From contig CAYGRM010000021.1 in the NCBI GenBank assembly GCA_964352225.1, positions 1 through 34,422 on the forward strand: a stretch of 34,422 nt of DNA. Reading direction: 5' to 3'. Positions 8,231-17,735 of this stretch are shown here, one piece after another. The notes below the pieces were generated by a model that saw only the letters and a list, made by a program, of their open reading frames with translations, did not search any database and was not told where the DNA came from. The translations under genes and the position numbers were made by a program. The DNA is from CAJQQY01 sp964352225. GTDB taxonomy: Bacteria; Bacteroidota; Bacteroidia; Chitinophagales; Saprospiraceae. Numbering within the stretch: the first letter of the stretch is position 1; the number at the start of each line of letters is the position of its first letter.

Positions 8231-8950
8231 ATGAAAAAGATAATTTTTGTAATTGTAGTGTTATTTTTTGGAAAATGGATCAATGCACAAGTAGCATTTT
8301 CCACCACACCTGATACGATTAACTTGGCCAAGCCAGCTACGTTTGAGTTTTTCTACGACTATATGTTGTTTGAAAACAATACCTCAGATACATTATATAT
8401 GCGTTGGAAAAAAGTATTTTTGGATGTAGATCCTGTGTCAATTCATGGGGGGAATAATGGTTGGCATATTTCCATCCAAGACCCAACTCAATATCACCCT
8501 TCAGCTTATGGAATGGATAGTGCAGATTTTTATTTGCCAACGATCCCTACAGGACAGACGAATAAATTTATTTTACATGTAACACTAAATGGATATCCAG
8601 GTGAACTTCATGCAAAATATCTTTTTTATCCCATTAATAATTTAACTGATACATCAAGTGTAATTTTAAATTATCAAGGAGTTGAAGTTGTTTCGACTCA
8701 GGAATTCTCAGATGGAAAAATAGAAGTTGCCCCAAATCCTGCAACAGATTTTATCAAAATTGAAAATCTTTCGAGATCTAAAAAAGAATTGAAATTGATG
8801 GATATGAATGGAAAAGTCTGGCTAGCGGATGATCTAGAAGCAGCATCGTCAAGAGAAATTTTGACAACTAATTTTCCTTCAGGAATTTATTTTTTAGTTT
8901 TTGAAAAAGAAAAAGAGACGGTAATTCAGAAGGTTGTAATTCAGAAGTAG
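8231..8950 (+). CDS. Secreted protein with T9SS type A sorting domain
   Basis: A 239-residue protein with a Sec signal peptide (to about residue 20, WINAQ) and a C-terminal domain of about 75 residues starting VAPNPATDFIKIENL, containing LMDMNGK and LPSGIYFLVF-like strands (here FPSGIYFLVF) and ending in a basic VVIQK. This is the classic type IX secretion sorting domain, cleaved on export. The central portion, about residues 20-160, has a beta-sandwich look and no known family. It starts 11 bases after the MutS-like gene. Confidence 0.8.
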   Translation: MKKIIFVIVVLFFGKWINAQVAFSTTPDTINLAKPATFEFFYDYMLFENNTSDTLYMRWKKVFLDVDPVSIHGGNNGWHISIQDPTQYHPSAYGMDSADFYLPTIPTGQTNKFILHVTLNGYPGELHAKYLFYPINNLTDTSSVILNYQGVEVVSTQEFSDGKIEVAPNPATDFIKIENLSRSKKELKLMDMNGKVWLADDLEAASSREILTTNFPSGIYFLVFEKEKETVIQKVVIQK

Positions 8951-9021
8951 GCAGTTAACAGTTAGCAGTTAGCAGTAAACAGTAGGCAACTGCTAACTGC
9001 TAACTGCTAACTGCCTACTGT
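8951..9021. repeat. Heptad-repeat palindrome (CAGTTAG family)
   Basis: Five consecutive 7-mers (GCAGTTA, ACAGTTA, GCAGTTA, GCAGTAA, ACAGTAG) are followed by GCA and then the complementary heptads ACTGCTA three times, ACTGCCT and ACTGTC. The whole space between the two convergent stop codons is filled by this palindrome. A related copy lies at 21605-21654. It could terminate transcription both ways, but its strict 7-base period marks it as a repeat family. Confidence 0.85.
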
Positions 9022-9579
9022 CTAATTCCCGGGAAAAGCTCCCTCTCTTTTCTTTTTATAAAAATTAACTCCTGCACCATAAACCCAACCAACTTTGCCT
9101 CGATGTTGAATTTTGAACCAAGGTTCATTTGCCATTTCGTAGCCTAAGTTAATTTGATAGGTGGAGTCCGTAAATTCATTTAAGAAATCCACTTGCTCGA
9201 ATAATTTCATTTGCAAAACTACCGTACTATCTAACGACGGTCCTTTTCTCATTTTCATACCATCGATGGTGATATATAATTTTGAATACCTAGGCTGTTG
9301 GCTAACCGTTGGTTGACCTACCGTTGGAGTATTTGTGGAAAGCTCAGGCGCTTCACCACTCGGAAAAGTATTGTTAGAAGCAGTCGGTGTATCATTCAAA
9401 GAATCGATAATTGGACTATCTCCCGCAGTTGGTGTGGTTTCCTCCGCCGGATCATCCTCCTGAAATGATTGTTTCGTAGCATCACATTTACTAATTGCCC
9501 AAGCCATAAAACTGGCAAAGAAAACTAAAATAATGAGTACCTCAACTTTTGGTAAAAAACCTGTTTTTTTCTTAGTCAT
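9022..9579 (-). CDS. Membrane-anchored protein with bacterial SH3 domain
   Basis: A 185-residue protein. Residues about 12-29 (VLIILVFFASFMAWAI) form one membrane anchor, a long Thr/Pro/Ser-rich linker follows (about 38-95), and the last 90 residues (LYITIDGMKMRKGPSLDSTVV ... WFKIQHRGKVGWVYGAGV) form a bacterial SH3 domain. Such domains usually bind peptidoglycan or cell-wall peptides, so a periplasmic wall-binding role is inferred. A -7 box lies just upstream at 9599-9606 and the mRNA would have a very short leader. Confidence 0.75.
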   Translation of the reverse strand: MTKKKTGFLPKVEVLIILVFFASFMAWAISKCDATKQSFQEDDPAEETTPTAGDSPIIDSLNDTPTASNNTFPSGEAPELSTNTPTVGQPTVSQQPRYSKLYITIDGMKMRKGPSLDSTVVLQMKLFEQVDFLNEFTDSTYQINLGYEMANEPWFKIQHRGKVGWVYGAGVNFYKKKREGAFPGN

Positions 9580-9598
9580 AATGTTTCCTATTCTTTTG

Positions 9599-9606
9599 CA
9601 AAGATA
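9599..9606 (-). promoter_or_regulatory. Candidate -7 box for the SH3-domain gene
   Basis: On the minus strand this reads TATCTTTG followed by C, a full match to TAnnTTTG, 20 bases before the start codon. Confidence 0.5.
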
Positions 9607-9699
9607 ATTTTCGGTCTAAAAATAAATATTCCTAATAGACTTTTTTTTCAAAAAAAATAAAAGCTAAATTGTGCTGATTTTCAACATACTAAATGCTCG

Positions 9700-9729
9700 G
9701 GGTTAGCATTCATAATGATTTTTAACCCC
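9700..9729 (+). other. Leader hairpin upstream of dprA
   Basis: GGGGTTA (9700-9706) pairs with TAACCCC (9723-9729) around a 16-base loop, ending 16 bases before the dprA start codon. A role in controlling dprA translation or mRNA stability is possible but unproven. Confidence 0.4.
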
Positions 9730-9745
9730 ATAGAAAACCAAGATA

Positions 9746-10843
9746 ATGAATAACGATCTCCTATACAAAATTGCCATTACCAAAGTTCCAAAAGTCGGAG
9801 CGATTACTGCAAAGAATTTAGTGAGCTATTGTGGGGGAGCCAAAGCAGTTTTTGATGCCACTCAAAAAGAGTTGATGAATATTCCAGGCATAGGACGAGC
9901 CTTAGCGGAAAATATTAGACATCATAATGTGCTAGAGGAGGCAGAAAAGGAACTTGAATTTATTGCTAAAAACAATATTCAATGCCTTTTTTATACGGAT
10001 GAAAAATTTCCGCAAAGACTCAAACATTTTAATGATAGCCCTGCGATATTATACTTCAAAGGCAATGCCGAATTAAATCATCATCGCATTGTTTCTATAA
10101 TTGGAACTCGAACTCCGAGTCCTCATGGAAAAGCGATTTGCGAAGAGATTGTGGCAGAGTTGCAAAAATATAATATTTTGATAATCAGCGGATTGGCTTA
10201 TGGCATAGATGTGACGGCTCATCGAAAATCCGTCTCATTAAATATACCTACGGTGGGAGTTTTAGGGCATGGATTGAGTATGATATACCCGCCTGAGCAT
10301 AAAAATATCTCTGAGAAAATGATGGAAAACGGAGGTGTTCTAACGGAATACACACATCGGCAGGGGCCGGATCGGGAACATTTTCCCATGAGAAATAGAA
10401 TTGTGGCAGGTATGTGCGATGCCTTAATTGTGGTAGAAACGAAGCAAAAAGGAGGTTCGATGATAACTGCTGAATTGGCTAATGGATATAATAAAGATGT
10501 CTTTGCAATTCCAGGTCGAGCGCGTGATAAGAAGTTTGGAGGGGGAAATTTTTTGATAAAAAACCATAAAGCACAATTAATTGAAAGTGCAGATGATGTA
10601 GTCGGAATTATGCGTTGGGAACAATTTGAGAAAAATAGAAATATTCAAAAGCAGTTATTCGTTGAGTTATCGGAGAAGGAACAAGTAGTGGTGGATATTT
10701 TGAGAAATGAAAATGAAGTGGCGATTGATAAGTTGAGTTATGTTTCAAAATTACAACCAAGTGAAGTTTCTTCGTTACTTTTAGAGTTAGAATTTAAAGG
10801 AATGATAAAGACCCTCCCCGGAAAACGTTATATGTTAGTTTAG
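9746..10843 (+). CDS. dprA: DNA-processing protein DprA
   Basis: A 365-residue protein, the normal length for DprA, which loads RecA on incoming single-stranded DNA during natural transformation. The N-terminal helix-hairpin-helix segment (KVGAITAKNLVSYCGG and NIPGIGRALAENI) is followed by the Rossmann-like DprA core: SIIGTRTPSPHGK, ISGLAYGIDVTAHR, GVLGHGLSMIYPPEHK, HFPMRNRIVAGMCDALIVVE, GSMITAELANGYNKDVFAIPG. A C-terminal winged-helix domain (about 305-365, DKLSYVSKLQPSEVSSLLLELEFKG) completes it. The conserved GSMITA, FPxRNRIIA-like and GxxYGID motifs are intact. It stands alone as a gene, with the alkaline phosphatase gene 93 bases downstream. Confidence 0.97.
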   Translation: MNNDLLYKIAITKVPKVGAITAKNLVSYCGGAKAVFDATQKELMNIPGIGRALAENIRHHNVLEEAEKELEFIAKNNIQCLFYTDEKFPQRLKHFNDSPAILYFKGNAELNHHRIVSIIGTRTPSPHGKAICEEIVAELQKYNILIISGLAYGIDVTAHRKSVSLNIPTVGVLGHGLSMIYPPEHKNISEKMMENGGVLTEYTHRQGPDREHFPMRNRIVAGMCDALIVVETKQKGGSMITAELANGYNKDVFAIPGRARDKKFGGGNFLIKNHKAQLIESADDVVGIMRWEQFEKNRNIQKQLFVELSEKEQVVVDILRNENEVAIDKLSYVSKLQPSEVSSLLLELEFKGMIKTLPGKRYMLV

Positions 10844-10936
10844 TGTAGAAAAAAAAATTGTAAAAATTGTTCATGGACAGATGCTGTTTTAAAAAAGTTA
10901 AAAGAGCAATATTTGTCAAGGAACTAAAATAATTAT

Positions 10937-12070
10937 ATGAGAAAAATTATTGTAATATTTTCCCTTTTGTTAGTTTTTGGATGTTATCCCAAAAATGAGA
11001 CATCTGTTCCAATTGCGAAATTGGGAATGACTTCAGGTAAGCCTGAACCTGTTAGACATGGGAAAGCAAAAAATGTAATTTTTATGATTGGCGATGGAAT
11101 GGGCGTTTCGCAAATTACAGCGGGGATGATCAAAAATAATAATCGTCTTAACTTAGAAAGGTTTCCAATCGTTGGGTTGCACAAATCATATTCGAGCGAT
11201 AATTTGATTACTGATTCTGCCGCAGGAGCGACTGCCTTTTCAGCGGGAGTAAAAACTTACAATGGAGCTATCGGAGTTAATCCTAGAAAGAAACCTGTAA
11301 AAACAATTTTGGAAGAGTGTGAAGAAAAAGGAATGGCAACAGGTATGGTTTCGACGTCGACGATCGTCCATGCGACGCCAGCAAGTTTTATTGCTCATCA
11401 ACCAAGTCGAAAAATGTATGAAGAGATTGCTGCTGATTTTTTGAAAACTGACATTGATCTTTTCATTGGAGGAGGGAAAAAATATTTTGATCGACGAAAG
11501 ATGGACGAGCGTAATTTATATAAAGAATTGGAGGCGAAAGGTTATTATGTGAGTGATTATTTTAAAGAAAATATGAGTGACATCAAATTCGATCCTAATA
11601 AGAACTTTGCATATTTTACTGCAGATGATGATCCACTTCCTGTGGCAAGTGGTCGTGATTATTTATACGGTGCCACTAGAGTTTCCATGGGATTCTTAAA
11701 GGCTCGGAGCAAAGGTAAAGGATTCTTCCTGATGATCGAAGGAGCTCAAATTGATTGGGGAGGACATGCAAATGATGCGAATTATATTATTTCTGAAATG
11801 TTAGATTTTGATAAAAGTGTAGGTGCTGTTTTGGATTGGGCAGAGAAAGATGGAGAGACTTTAGTGGTGGTAACTGCGGATCATGAGACGGGAGGTTTTT
11901 CGATAAATTTAGGAACAACTCAAGATACGATGGTGACTGAATTTACGACTGATTATCATACTGCGGAAATGATTCCTGTTTTTGCATATGGGCCAGGATC
12001 TGAAAAATTTAGTGGTATTTATGAAAATACTGCAATTTATGATAAGATTAAAAAAGCGTTAGGATTTTAG
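10937..12070 (+). CDS. Alkaline phosphatase lipoprotein (PhoA family)
   Basis: A 377-residue PhoA-type alkaline phosphatase. The lipobox LLVFGC gives a lipidated Cys16. Asp53 in MIGDGMG, the nucleophile Ser94 in TDSAAGATA, the segment MIEGAQIDWGGHANDANY, TADHETGG and a late His (YHTAEM) supply the expected zinc and magnesium ligands, so it should be active. It releases phosphate from monoesters in the periplasm or at the cell surface. It is shorter than E. coli PhoA (about 450) but in the range of Bacteroidota homologues. No Pho-box-like element was recognised upstream. Confidence 0.93.
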   Translation: MRKIIVIFSLLLVFGCYPKNETSVPIAKLGMTSGKPEPVRHGKAKNVIFMIGDGMGVSQITAGMIKNNNRLNLERFPIVGLHKSYSSDNLITDSAAGATAFSAGVKTYNGAIGVNPRKKPVKTILEECEEKGMATGMVSTSTIVHATPASFIAHQPSRKMYEEIAADFLKTDIDLFIGGGKKYFDRRKMDERNLYKELEAKGYYVSDYFKENMSDIKFDPNKNFAYFTADDDPLPVASGRDYLYGATRVSMGFLKARSKGKGFFLMIEGAQIDWGGHANDANYIISEMLDFDKSVGAVLDWAEKDGETLVVVTADHETGGFSINLGTTQDTMVTEFTTDYHTAEMIPVFAYGPGSEKFSGIYENTAIYDKIKKALGF

Positions 12071-12102
12071 TTTTTTCTTAAGCTACTTTTAAGAGCATGT
12101 TT

Positions 12103-12140
12103 AAAAAGTAGGTTGAGTTTTAAAACTCAACCTACTTTTT
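12103..12140. terminator. Bidirectional terminator, 19-bp perfect palindrome
   Basis: Positions 12103-12121 are the exact reverse complement of 12122-12140, with A/T tracts at both ends. It lies between the convergent alkaline phosphatase and T9SS cargo genes and fits an intrinsic terminator for both. Confidence 0.85.
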
Positions 12141-14651
12141 TTATTTTATAACATTAAACTTCCAGATTCTTTCTTCTTCTTTCATTTTTATTTTTATAAA
12201 ATAAATACCACTCGACCACTCACTTACATCAATGGAAAATTCCGTTTTTCCTTTTTCCAAAAATAAAATATCACCTTTGGGCTGTCCTAGGAAATTGGAG
12301 ATGGAAATTTCTAATTCGCTATTTTCAGTAGTCGGGATTTTTACAAAAAGAAAATCACTCGTAGGATTAGGGAAGAGTTTTATTTTTTCTAAAATAGAGA
12401 TTTCTTTGGTCGAGGTCACATCTCCTAGATTTACTTGGATGATTTTTTCGCAATTATTATCATCCGTAATTGTAATGTTATAAATTCCATTTTCTAATCC
12501 CATTTTTAATGGATCCGTCGTTTCTCCAAATATTTCCCAATCAAAATTATAGGGTGGTATTCCTCCTGCTGGTTGGAGTAAGATGGCTCCATCTGGATCA
12601 GTTGTATTTGGATTATCTACATTGATCACGGTATTAACTTCAATTTCGGAAGGTTCCGTCAAAGTGAAATTTTGAATAGCAGTACATCCCAAAGCATCAG
12701 TTATTGTAACTGAATAATTGCCAGCTGGAAGTTGATTATGCGTATATAAGGTGTCTCCATCATCCCACTCATAAGAAAAAGGAAGCTGACCTAAAGCGGG
12801 AAAAACTAAAGCTACTCCATTTGAGTCCCCATGGCAAGCTAAGTTAGCTTGAGCTGGAGTAACTGCTACTTCATCAAAGAAATAGTTAACTTGATCGGTA
12901 TCGGAACAACCGTTAGGGCTGGTGACAGTTACAGAATATGTGCCACCAAAAAATACGGTAATCTGAGATGTGGTAGAGCCAGTACTCCACTCATAAGTTG
13001 CATTGGGATTGGTGGCGTCAAGGGTAACAGCTTCTCCATTGCAGAGCCCACCATCACCACCTAAATCAGCATTAGGTGCTGGTAAATGATTAATGATGAC
13101 GGTATCTTTTAAAGTAGGGCAATCACCAACCGAAACTTCGACCCAATAAGTTCCGGGAGTTTCAATCGATAAAAAAGATTGATTAGAATTATTAGACCAT
13201 AGATAAGTTGCATTTGGAGTAAAAGCATTGAGTGTGAAATCTTGATTGCTACAAAGAGTTTGGTCATCACCCAGATCAATGGTAAGTGGTGCGATGTATA
13301 CAATTCCATTATAAATTAAAATTTGATTTCCAGAGTAGATCGTCAAGGTGACTTCGTAGGCTCCGCTGGTGGCAAAACTATGAGTTGGATTTAATAATGT
13401 AGAAGTATTGTTATTTCCAGAATTTGGATCTCCAAAATTCCATAAAACAGAATCTATCGGAGTATCGAATCCTTCAATTTCAAAGCTAGTTATTCCTTCT
13501 GGACAAAAACCATCATAATTAAAATTAGGAGTTTGAAGATATTTATGGAAAAAGCTTGGCAAACCAAATAAGATTTCACCTGAATTTAGGAAAATCCCAA
13601 ATGAATCAAAACCTGAATCCAAACCAAGAAGATCAGGTTCATTAATTATCCCTAGCGTAAAATCAAAAGTATTGGCTAAATAGATTTTACCATCAGGGGC
13701 AAGTTGTAATCCTCCAGCATTGCTAAAACTAAATGGGTTTCCCACCACCTGCGCAGAGTTGTTAATATCAATTGGATCATTGAAGAAAAGATCAATCTGA
13801 ATTAATTCCTGATTTAAATTTACTCCATCTTGAGAAATATATAAGAATCTGCCATTTGGAGAAAATTCAATTCCATTTGGTCCAGAGAAATCGGTAAGAA
13901 TGATTGGGTTGAAAAGTGTTCCTACATTTCGATCAAAATTAAAAATCTCTACGGTATTGATTCCTTGATTAGCTGCTACGATTCGATTGCCATCGTGAGA
14001 GGTTTTGATTTGCCCATTTTGACTATTTGAGTTGGAATCTAAAATGTCACTTCCCACAGAACTAATTACAGAAGTGTTTGAAATTCCATTTTCTGTTGCC
14101 AACCAAGCATGGTAATTATTAGAATTTAATTCATGACTAACTATCCAAATGTCAGTTAAGTTAGCGTGCAAAATTGCGGTTATTTTTCCAATAGGATTAT
14201 CTAAAAGTATCTCACCCACATTGGGTAATACATCTCCAAGGCCTCCATTGAGTGTCATGTCTATTTCAATCCAATTTAAAAATGAACCGGCAAAACCAAT
14301 TGAATTGATTACCATATAATAGGAATGATCTGATCCTGGTTTTGGAATAGCAAAAATTGGGTGAGTCATTGAAGTGTTCGCTTGAATTACACCATTAGGC
14401 ATGACCTCATGATCTTTATTAAAGATCGAAAAACCATCGGAGTAAAAAAGTAAGTTTCCTTCCTCATCTGACATGCTCACAGAATTTCTTTCAGAGAAAA
14501 AACTAAAATTTGGAGTAGATCCTATGGTAATTGGATCAGTATTGAAATCTAGCCAATTGCTAAATCCAAATATCCAATTATTAGCTTCTTTTTGCGAAAA
14601 GGTAAGCGTTGTGAAGGAGAGGAATAGAAGTAGAAGATAGATTTTTTTCAT
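12141..14651 (-). CDS. Large secreted T9SS cargo protein with propeller-like, PKD and SprB-type repeats
   Basis: An 836-residue protein from the ATG at 14651, where a clean signal peptide starts (MKKIYLLLLFLSFTTLTFSQ). The open frame extends to 14846 but has no signal there and runs into a terminator. The N-terminal half (about 20-400) has repeated NGRFLYIS-type and PDGKIYLAN-type motifs of a WD40/propeller-like surface domain. A PKD-type domain follows (SFEIEGFDTPIDSVLWNFGDPNS ... HSFATSGAYEVTLTI), then Ig-like segments with TYLWSNNS / TYEWSTGS, a SprB-like repeat (LGQLPFSYEWDDG ... PAGNYSVTITDALGCTA) and a type A sorting domain (LFPNPTSDFLFVKI ... SSGIYFIKI). A surface adhesion or binding role is inferred. 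Confidence 0.85.
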   Translation of the reverse strand: MKKIYLLLLFLSFTTLTFSQKEANNWIFGFSNWLDFNTDPITIGSTPNFSFFSERNSVSMSDEEGNLLFYSDGFSIFNKDHEVMPNGVIQANTSMTHPIFAIPKPGSDHSYYMVINSIGFAGSFLNWIEIDMTLNGGLGDVLPNVGEILLDNPIGKITAILHANLTDIWIVSHELNSNNYHAWLATENGISNTSVISSVGSDILDSNSNSQNGQIKTSHDGNRIVAANQGINTVEIFNFDRNVGTLFNPIILTDFSGPNGIEFSPNGRFLYISQDGVNLNQELIQIDLFFNDPIDINNSAQVVGNPFSFSNAGGLQLAPDGKIYLANTFDFTLGIINEPDLLGLDSGFDSFGIFLNSGEILFGLPSFFHKYLQTPNFNYDGFCPEGITSFEIEGFDTPIDSVLWNFGDPNSGNNNTSTLLNPTHSFATSGAYEVTLTIYSGNQILIYNGIVYIAPLTIDLGDDQTLCSNQDFTLNAFTPNATYLWSNNSNQSFLSIETPGTYWVEVSVGDCPTLKDTVIINHLPAPNADLGGDGGLCNGEAVTLDATNPNATYEWSTGSTTSQITVFFGGTYSVTVTSPNGCSDTDQVNYFFDEVAVTPAQANLACHGDSNGVALVFPALGQLPFSYEWDDGDTLYTHNQLPAGNYSVTITDALGCTAIQNFTLTEPSEIEVNTVINVDNPNTTDPDGAILLQPAGGIPPYNFDWEIFGETTDPLKMGLENGIYNITITDDNNCEKIIQVNLGDVTSTKEISILEKIKLFPNPTSDFLFVKIPTTENSELEISISNFLGQPKGDILFLEKGKTEFSIDVSEWSSGIYFIKIKMKEEERIWKFNVIK

Positions 14652-14760
14652 AGTTCTTTTATTTTTGGAAAAAAATAGAACACCTAATTGAGGTCTATAA
14701 ATATAAAAAAATGCTGCCTGTAGATGATGGGATAATGTAGTTTTGTCAAATGTTTTCAAA

Positions 14761-14799
14761 AAAAAATCCCGAAAAAGTTGAATAACTTTTTCGGGATTT
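14761..14799 (-). terminator. Intrinsic terminator of the acyl-CoA dehydrogenase gene
   Basis: AAATCCCGAAAAAGTT (14764-14779) pairs perfectly with 14784-14799 around a 4-base loop. On the minus strand it is followed by a T run (complement of 14761-14766), about 30 bases after the end of the acyl-CoA dehydrogenase gene. Confidence 0.85.
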
Positions 14800-14829
14800 A
14801 GAACAAGGTTTAATTTTTTTCTTAAAAAA

Positions 14830-17167
14830 TTAAATGATCTGCGCACCTAGACATTGATCAGGAATGGCAAAAGCTTCGACTAAAAATAGAGCGTCGTTGC
14901 GTAAATTTTTAGACAGCTTTTCTACCAATTGGCGAATAGCTTTAGTTTTTACACCTTCCATATAATCTTTTTCCAAGTACCAACCTTTGTGTNNNNNNNN
15001 NNCCTTTGTGTTGTTCAATAGTTGAAAGTGCATAGAGATCGCACATCGTTTTGAGTTGCTTTTTCACATCAGCATCTTCCACTTTTTTGATCACCTCAAT
15101 GAAATTTTCTAAAACAATTCTTTCAATATAAGCTTCAGCTAAAACCAACATATGATTTTGGCAGCGTAAGTAAGCATCATAAGGATTAACTCTTTTTTTG
15201 ATGAAATCTTGCATTCGTTGCCCTACTGAAATTTGATTGGCTCGCTCTCGAAATCGGAAAGTAGCTAACTGAAATTCTGGATCACATAAATGTTCTTGAT
15301 CAGTATTTCTAATGGTAAATGGATTTCGTTCGGCGACCAAAGTTTTAAATTGTCCTCCCAAAAAACGCATAATTGGTAGATAGCCTCCACCGTGAAACTC
15401 TTGTCGAAAGTCAGACAAAAGTCCTTTGGCAACTAACTGCATGAGCACAGTATTGTCTCCTTCGAAAGTGGTGAAAATATCAGTATCACCTTTCAAATCT
15501 GCAATTCTATTTTCAGCAAGGTATCCTTTTCCACCACAAGCTTCTCGACATTCTTGCAAGGTGTCGGTGGTAAACCAAGTAGTATAAGATTTCAATCCTG
15601 CGGCCAAGGTTTCAATCTCTCTAATATCTTCTTCTGTACTATTCGTGTATCTTTTTGCTAGATGTGAAAGGGCAAAATCCAAAGCATAAGCTTTCGCAAG
15701 ACGTGGCATCAGTCTTTTTTGATGACTTGGATAATCTAGTAATAGTGTTTCAGGTTCTTTGTCATTTGGCCCAAATTGGCGACGCTTTAAAGCATATTTT
15801 ATAGCTATCGTTAAACCTGATTTGGTCGCACTCAAACCTGCTCGCGGAACACTAACTCGGCCACCAACTAAGGTTCCAAGCATAGTGAAAAATCGTTTTG
15901 AAGGGCTTTCAATATTACTTGAGTAATTTCCATTTTCGTCAATATCTCCAAATCGATTAAGTAAATTCTCTCGTGGTACTCGTACTTGATTGAACCAAAT
16001 TCTTCCATTGTCCACACCATTCAGTCCTAGTTTATAGCCACAATCTTCCACTCGAATACCCGGCATCAAATTACCATTTTCATCTTTCATTGGAACTAAG
16101 ATAGTATGAACTCCGTGCTCTTCTCCATCCACAATTAATTGAGCAAAAACACTTGCCATCTGTCCGTGCAAGGCATTTCCGATATATTCTTTCCCATCAT
16201 TTTCGGTTGGAGTATGGATGATGATTTCGTCGGTCGATTGATCGTAAGTAGCCGTTGTTTTTAGTTCTCGAACGTTGGAACCGTGACCAGTTTCAGTCAT
16301 GGCAAAACAGCCTGCTAATTTTAAAGTACCAATATCATTTAAATATTTTTTGTGGTGTTTTTCAGTACCTAAATTTGCTATACTTCCACCAAATAGACCA
16401 AACTGTACTCCAAATTTGATAGATAAACTTAAGTCATGATATCCCAACATTTCGAAGATTGCGATATAGGCTCCCATGTCTCCACCACCTCCATATTCTT
16501 TGGGATAAGCCATCGCACCAAATCCTTGATCTGCTAACATTTTACACCATGCCATAACTTGGTCTCGATATTCGTCCTTATCTCTTAAAGTTTGGTATTT
16601 AAAAACTGGATCTTTCAGCAGCGTTCGCATTCGATTTCGAATTTCAGCATAATCATCGTCAAGCAACGCAGTCATTTTTTTAATCTCAAAACTGGGTTGA
16701 TTAAGGATTTCCGAAACCTCAGTCTCTCTTTGTTCTTTTGAAAAAATATTTCTGAACGTTTCTAAACTTTCGCAGCCTAGTGCTTTTTCTAATTCTTCTA
16801 AGGCTGTTATGGTTTCCGTAGAATTCCATTGTAGAGCGTCTTTTCCCACAGCAGTACGTTTGGCCATTTCTATTCCCAAATCAGAAAGGGACTGTCTTTC
16901 TTCGCATGGAAGTTGGGCAGCTGATTTTTTTAGCAGATTTACCCAATGTTTAAATTCTGCTTCTGTAGGTGGGGTAGCAGGGTTCCCCCATTTTTTAATT
17001 GTAGTTCTATCTTCTTCGGTTAAAAAATGAAGTTCCTTGACTTTTTTCTTGATTAATTTTACTTCACTTGGACTCAAAACTGAATCCGCCCAGCCGACAT
17101 ATAATAAAGGTAGAATACTCATTACTCCAGGAGAGTAGGATGGGAAAAAAGGAGGTTGTTCACTCAT
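14830..17167 (-). CDS. Acyl-CoA dehydrogenase/oxidase with N-terminal extension, artificially split by an assembly gap
   Basis: The first step of fatty-acid beta-oxidation: FAD-dependent dehydrogenation of acyl-CoA. The core shows YPKEYGGGG, CFAMTETGHGSNVRELKT, FNQVRVPRENLL, LKRRQFGP and EACGGKGYL ... TTFEGDNTVLMQLVAKGLL, the pattern of the oxidase-like branch, with the Glu of FEGDN as expected catalytic base. The first 100 residues (LLYVGWADSVLSPSEVKLI) look like a TerB-type helical domain. As printed, the frame shifts at the N run. Collapsing the gap and one of two identical CCTTTGTGT copies (19 bases in all) restores one frame of 772 residues ending in DQCLGAQII. A perfect -7 box lies upstream at 17200. 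Confidence 0.9.
14984..15011. other. Assembly gap of 10 N with 9-base overlap on both sides
   Basis: Ns occupy 14993-15002. The nine bases before the gap (14984-14992, CCTTTGTGT) are identical to the nine after it (15003-15011). The contig ends therefore overlap and the gap is probably of negative length. Merging them gives the continuous reading ...STIEQHKGWYLEKDYM... on the minus strand. Confidence 0.93.
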
Positions 17168-17199
17168 AATTATATTTTTTAAACTTTCTGAAGATGTTT

Positions 17200-17207
17200 C
17201 AAATATA
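17200..17207 (-). promoter_or_regulatory. Candidate -7 box for the acyl-CoA dehydrogenase gene
   Basis: The minus strand reads TATATTTG, a perfect TAnnTTTG, 33 bases before the start codon. No TTG was found at the right upstream distance. Confidence 0.5.
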
Positions 17208-17443
17208 ACGAATGAAATCCGTTTGAAGTTCTAGGCGACTGAATATAAGTTAATTTTTTTGAATTAATAATTTCAGTTTTGGATAAAAAAATAGATGACT
17301 AAATTCTTTAGAACTTAGCTATCTATGAAATTCAAAGTGTATTTGAAATAGTGTTTAATAGTTGTCAAAATTGTGAGAAATCAACAACAATAGATTGGGT
17401 ATAAAAAAACGGTTTTGGGATAAACCAGTTCAATGATTAAAAT

Positions 17444-17463
17444 GAACCGCTCGAAAGCGGTTC
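17444..17463. other. Perfect 8-bp hairpin with CGAA tetraloop
   Basis: GAACCGCT (17444-17451), loop CGAA, AGCGGTTC (17456-17463). No T run follows on the plus strand, so it is not an obvious terminator. It may be part of a structured RNA. Confidence 0.4.
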
Positions 17464-17660
17464 CACAATGTGTAGTTTGAATGAGTTGTTTGTTCTAATG
17501 TTCTTCTATCTAAGTGAATATTAACCTAAGGTGTGTTGTGTTTTTTTAGATAAAAGATTAAACTTCTGTATGAAAAGAGGCTTATTTGTTTGGGTTTACT
17601 TTTTAGACGATGGATTTTTACTAAGTCACGTTTTCATGGAAAATGTATGTTTTTTTTGTG

Positions 17661-17694
17661 CAAAAAAAAAGGCTGCCAGAAGGAGGCAGCCTTT
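17661..17694 (-). terminator. Intrinsic terminator reading on the minus strand
   Basis: AAAGGCTGCC (17668-17677) and GGCAGCCTTT (17685-17694) pair around a 7-base loop. The A run at 17662-17670 becomes a T run after the stem on the minus strand. It ends a minus-strand transcript, either a long 3' end of the gene at 18087 or an unannotated RNA in 17700-18020. Confidence 0.75.
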
Positions 17695-17735
17695 GATCTA
17701 AAAAACAGACTATGAGAAAACCGCTATGAGAGGTA

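Noticed and set aside
8951..9021. CRISPR-like array
   Set aside because: The units are 7 bases with no spacers and the second half is the inverted first half, so it is a palindromic heptad repeat.
14652..14846. N-terminal extension of the large T9SS cargo protein
   Set aside because: It covers the acyl-CoA dehydrogenase terminator and lacks a signal peptide. A standard signal starts at 14651.
14830..15033. A separate small gene at the end of the acyl-CoA dehydrogenase
   Set aside because: It is the true C terminus of that enzyme, put out of frame by the N run and the duplicated 9-base overlap.
17411..17463. Known riboswitch or 6S-type RNA
   Set aside because: Two small hairpins are present, but no conserved core sequence of a known RNA family was recognised.
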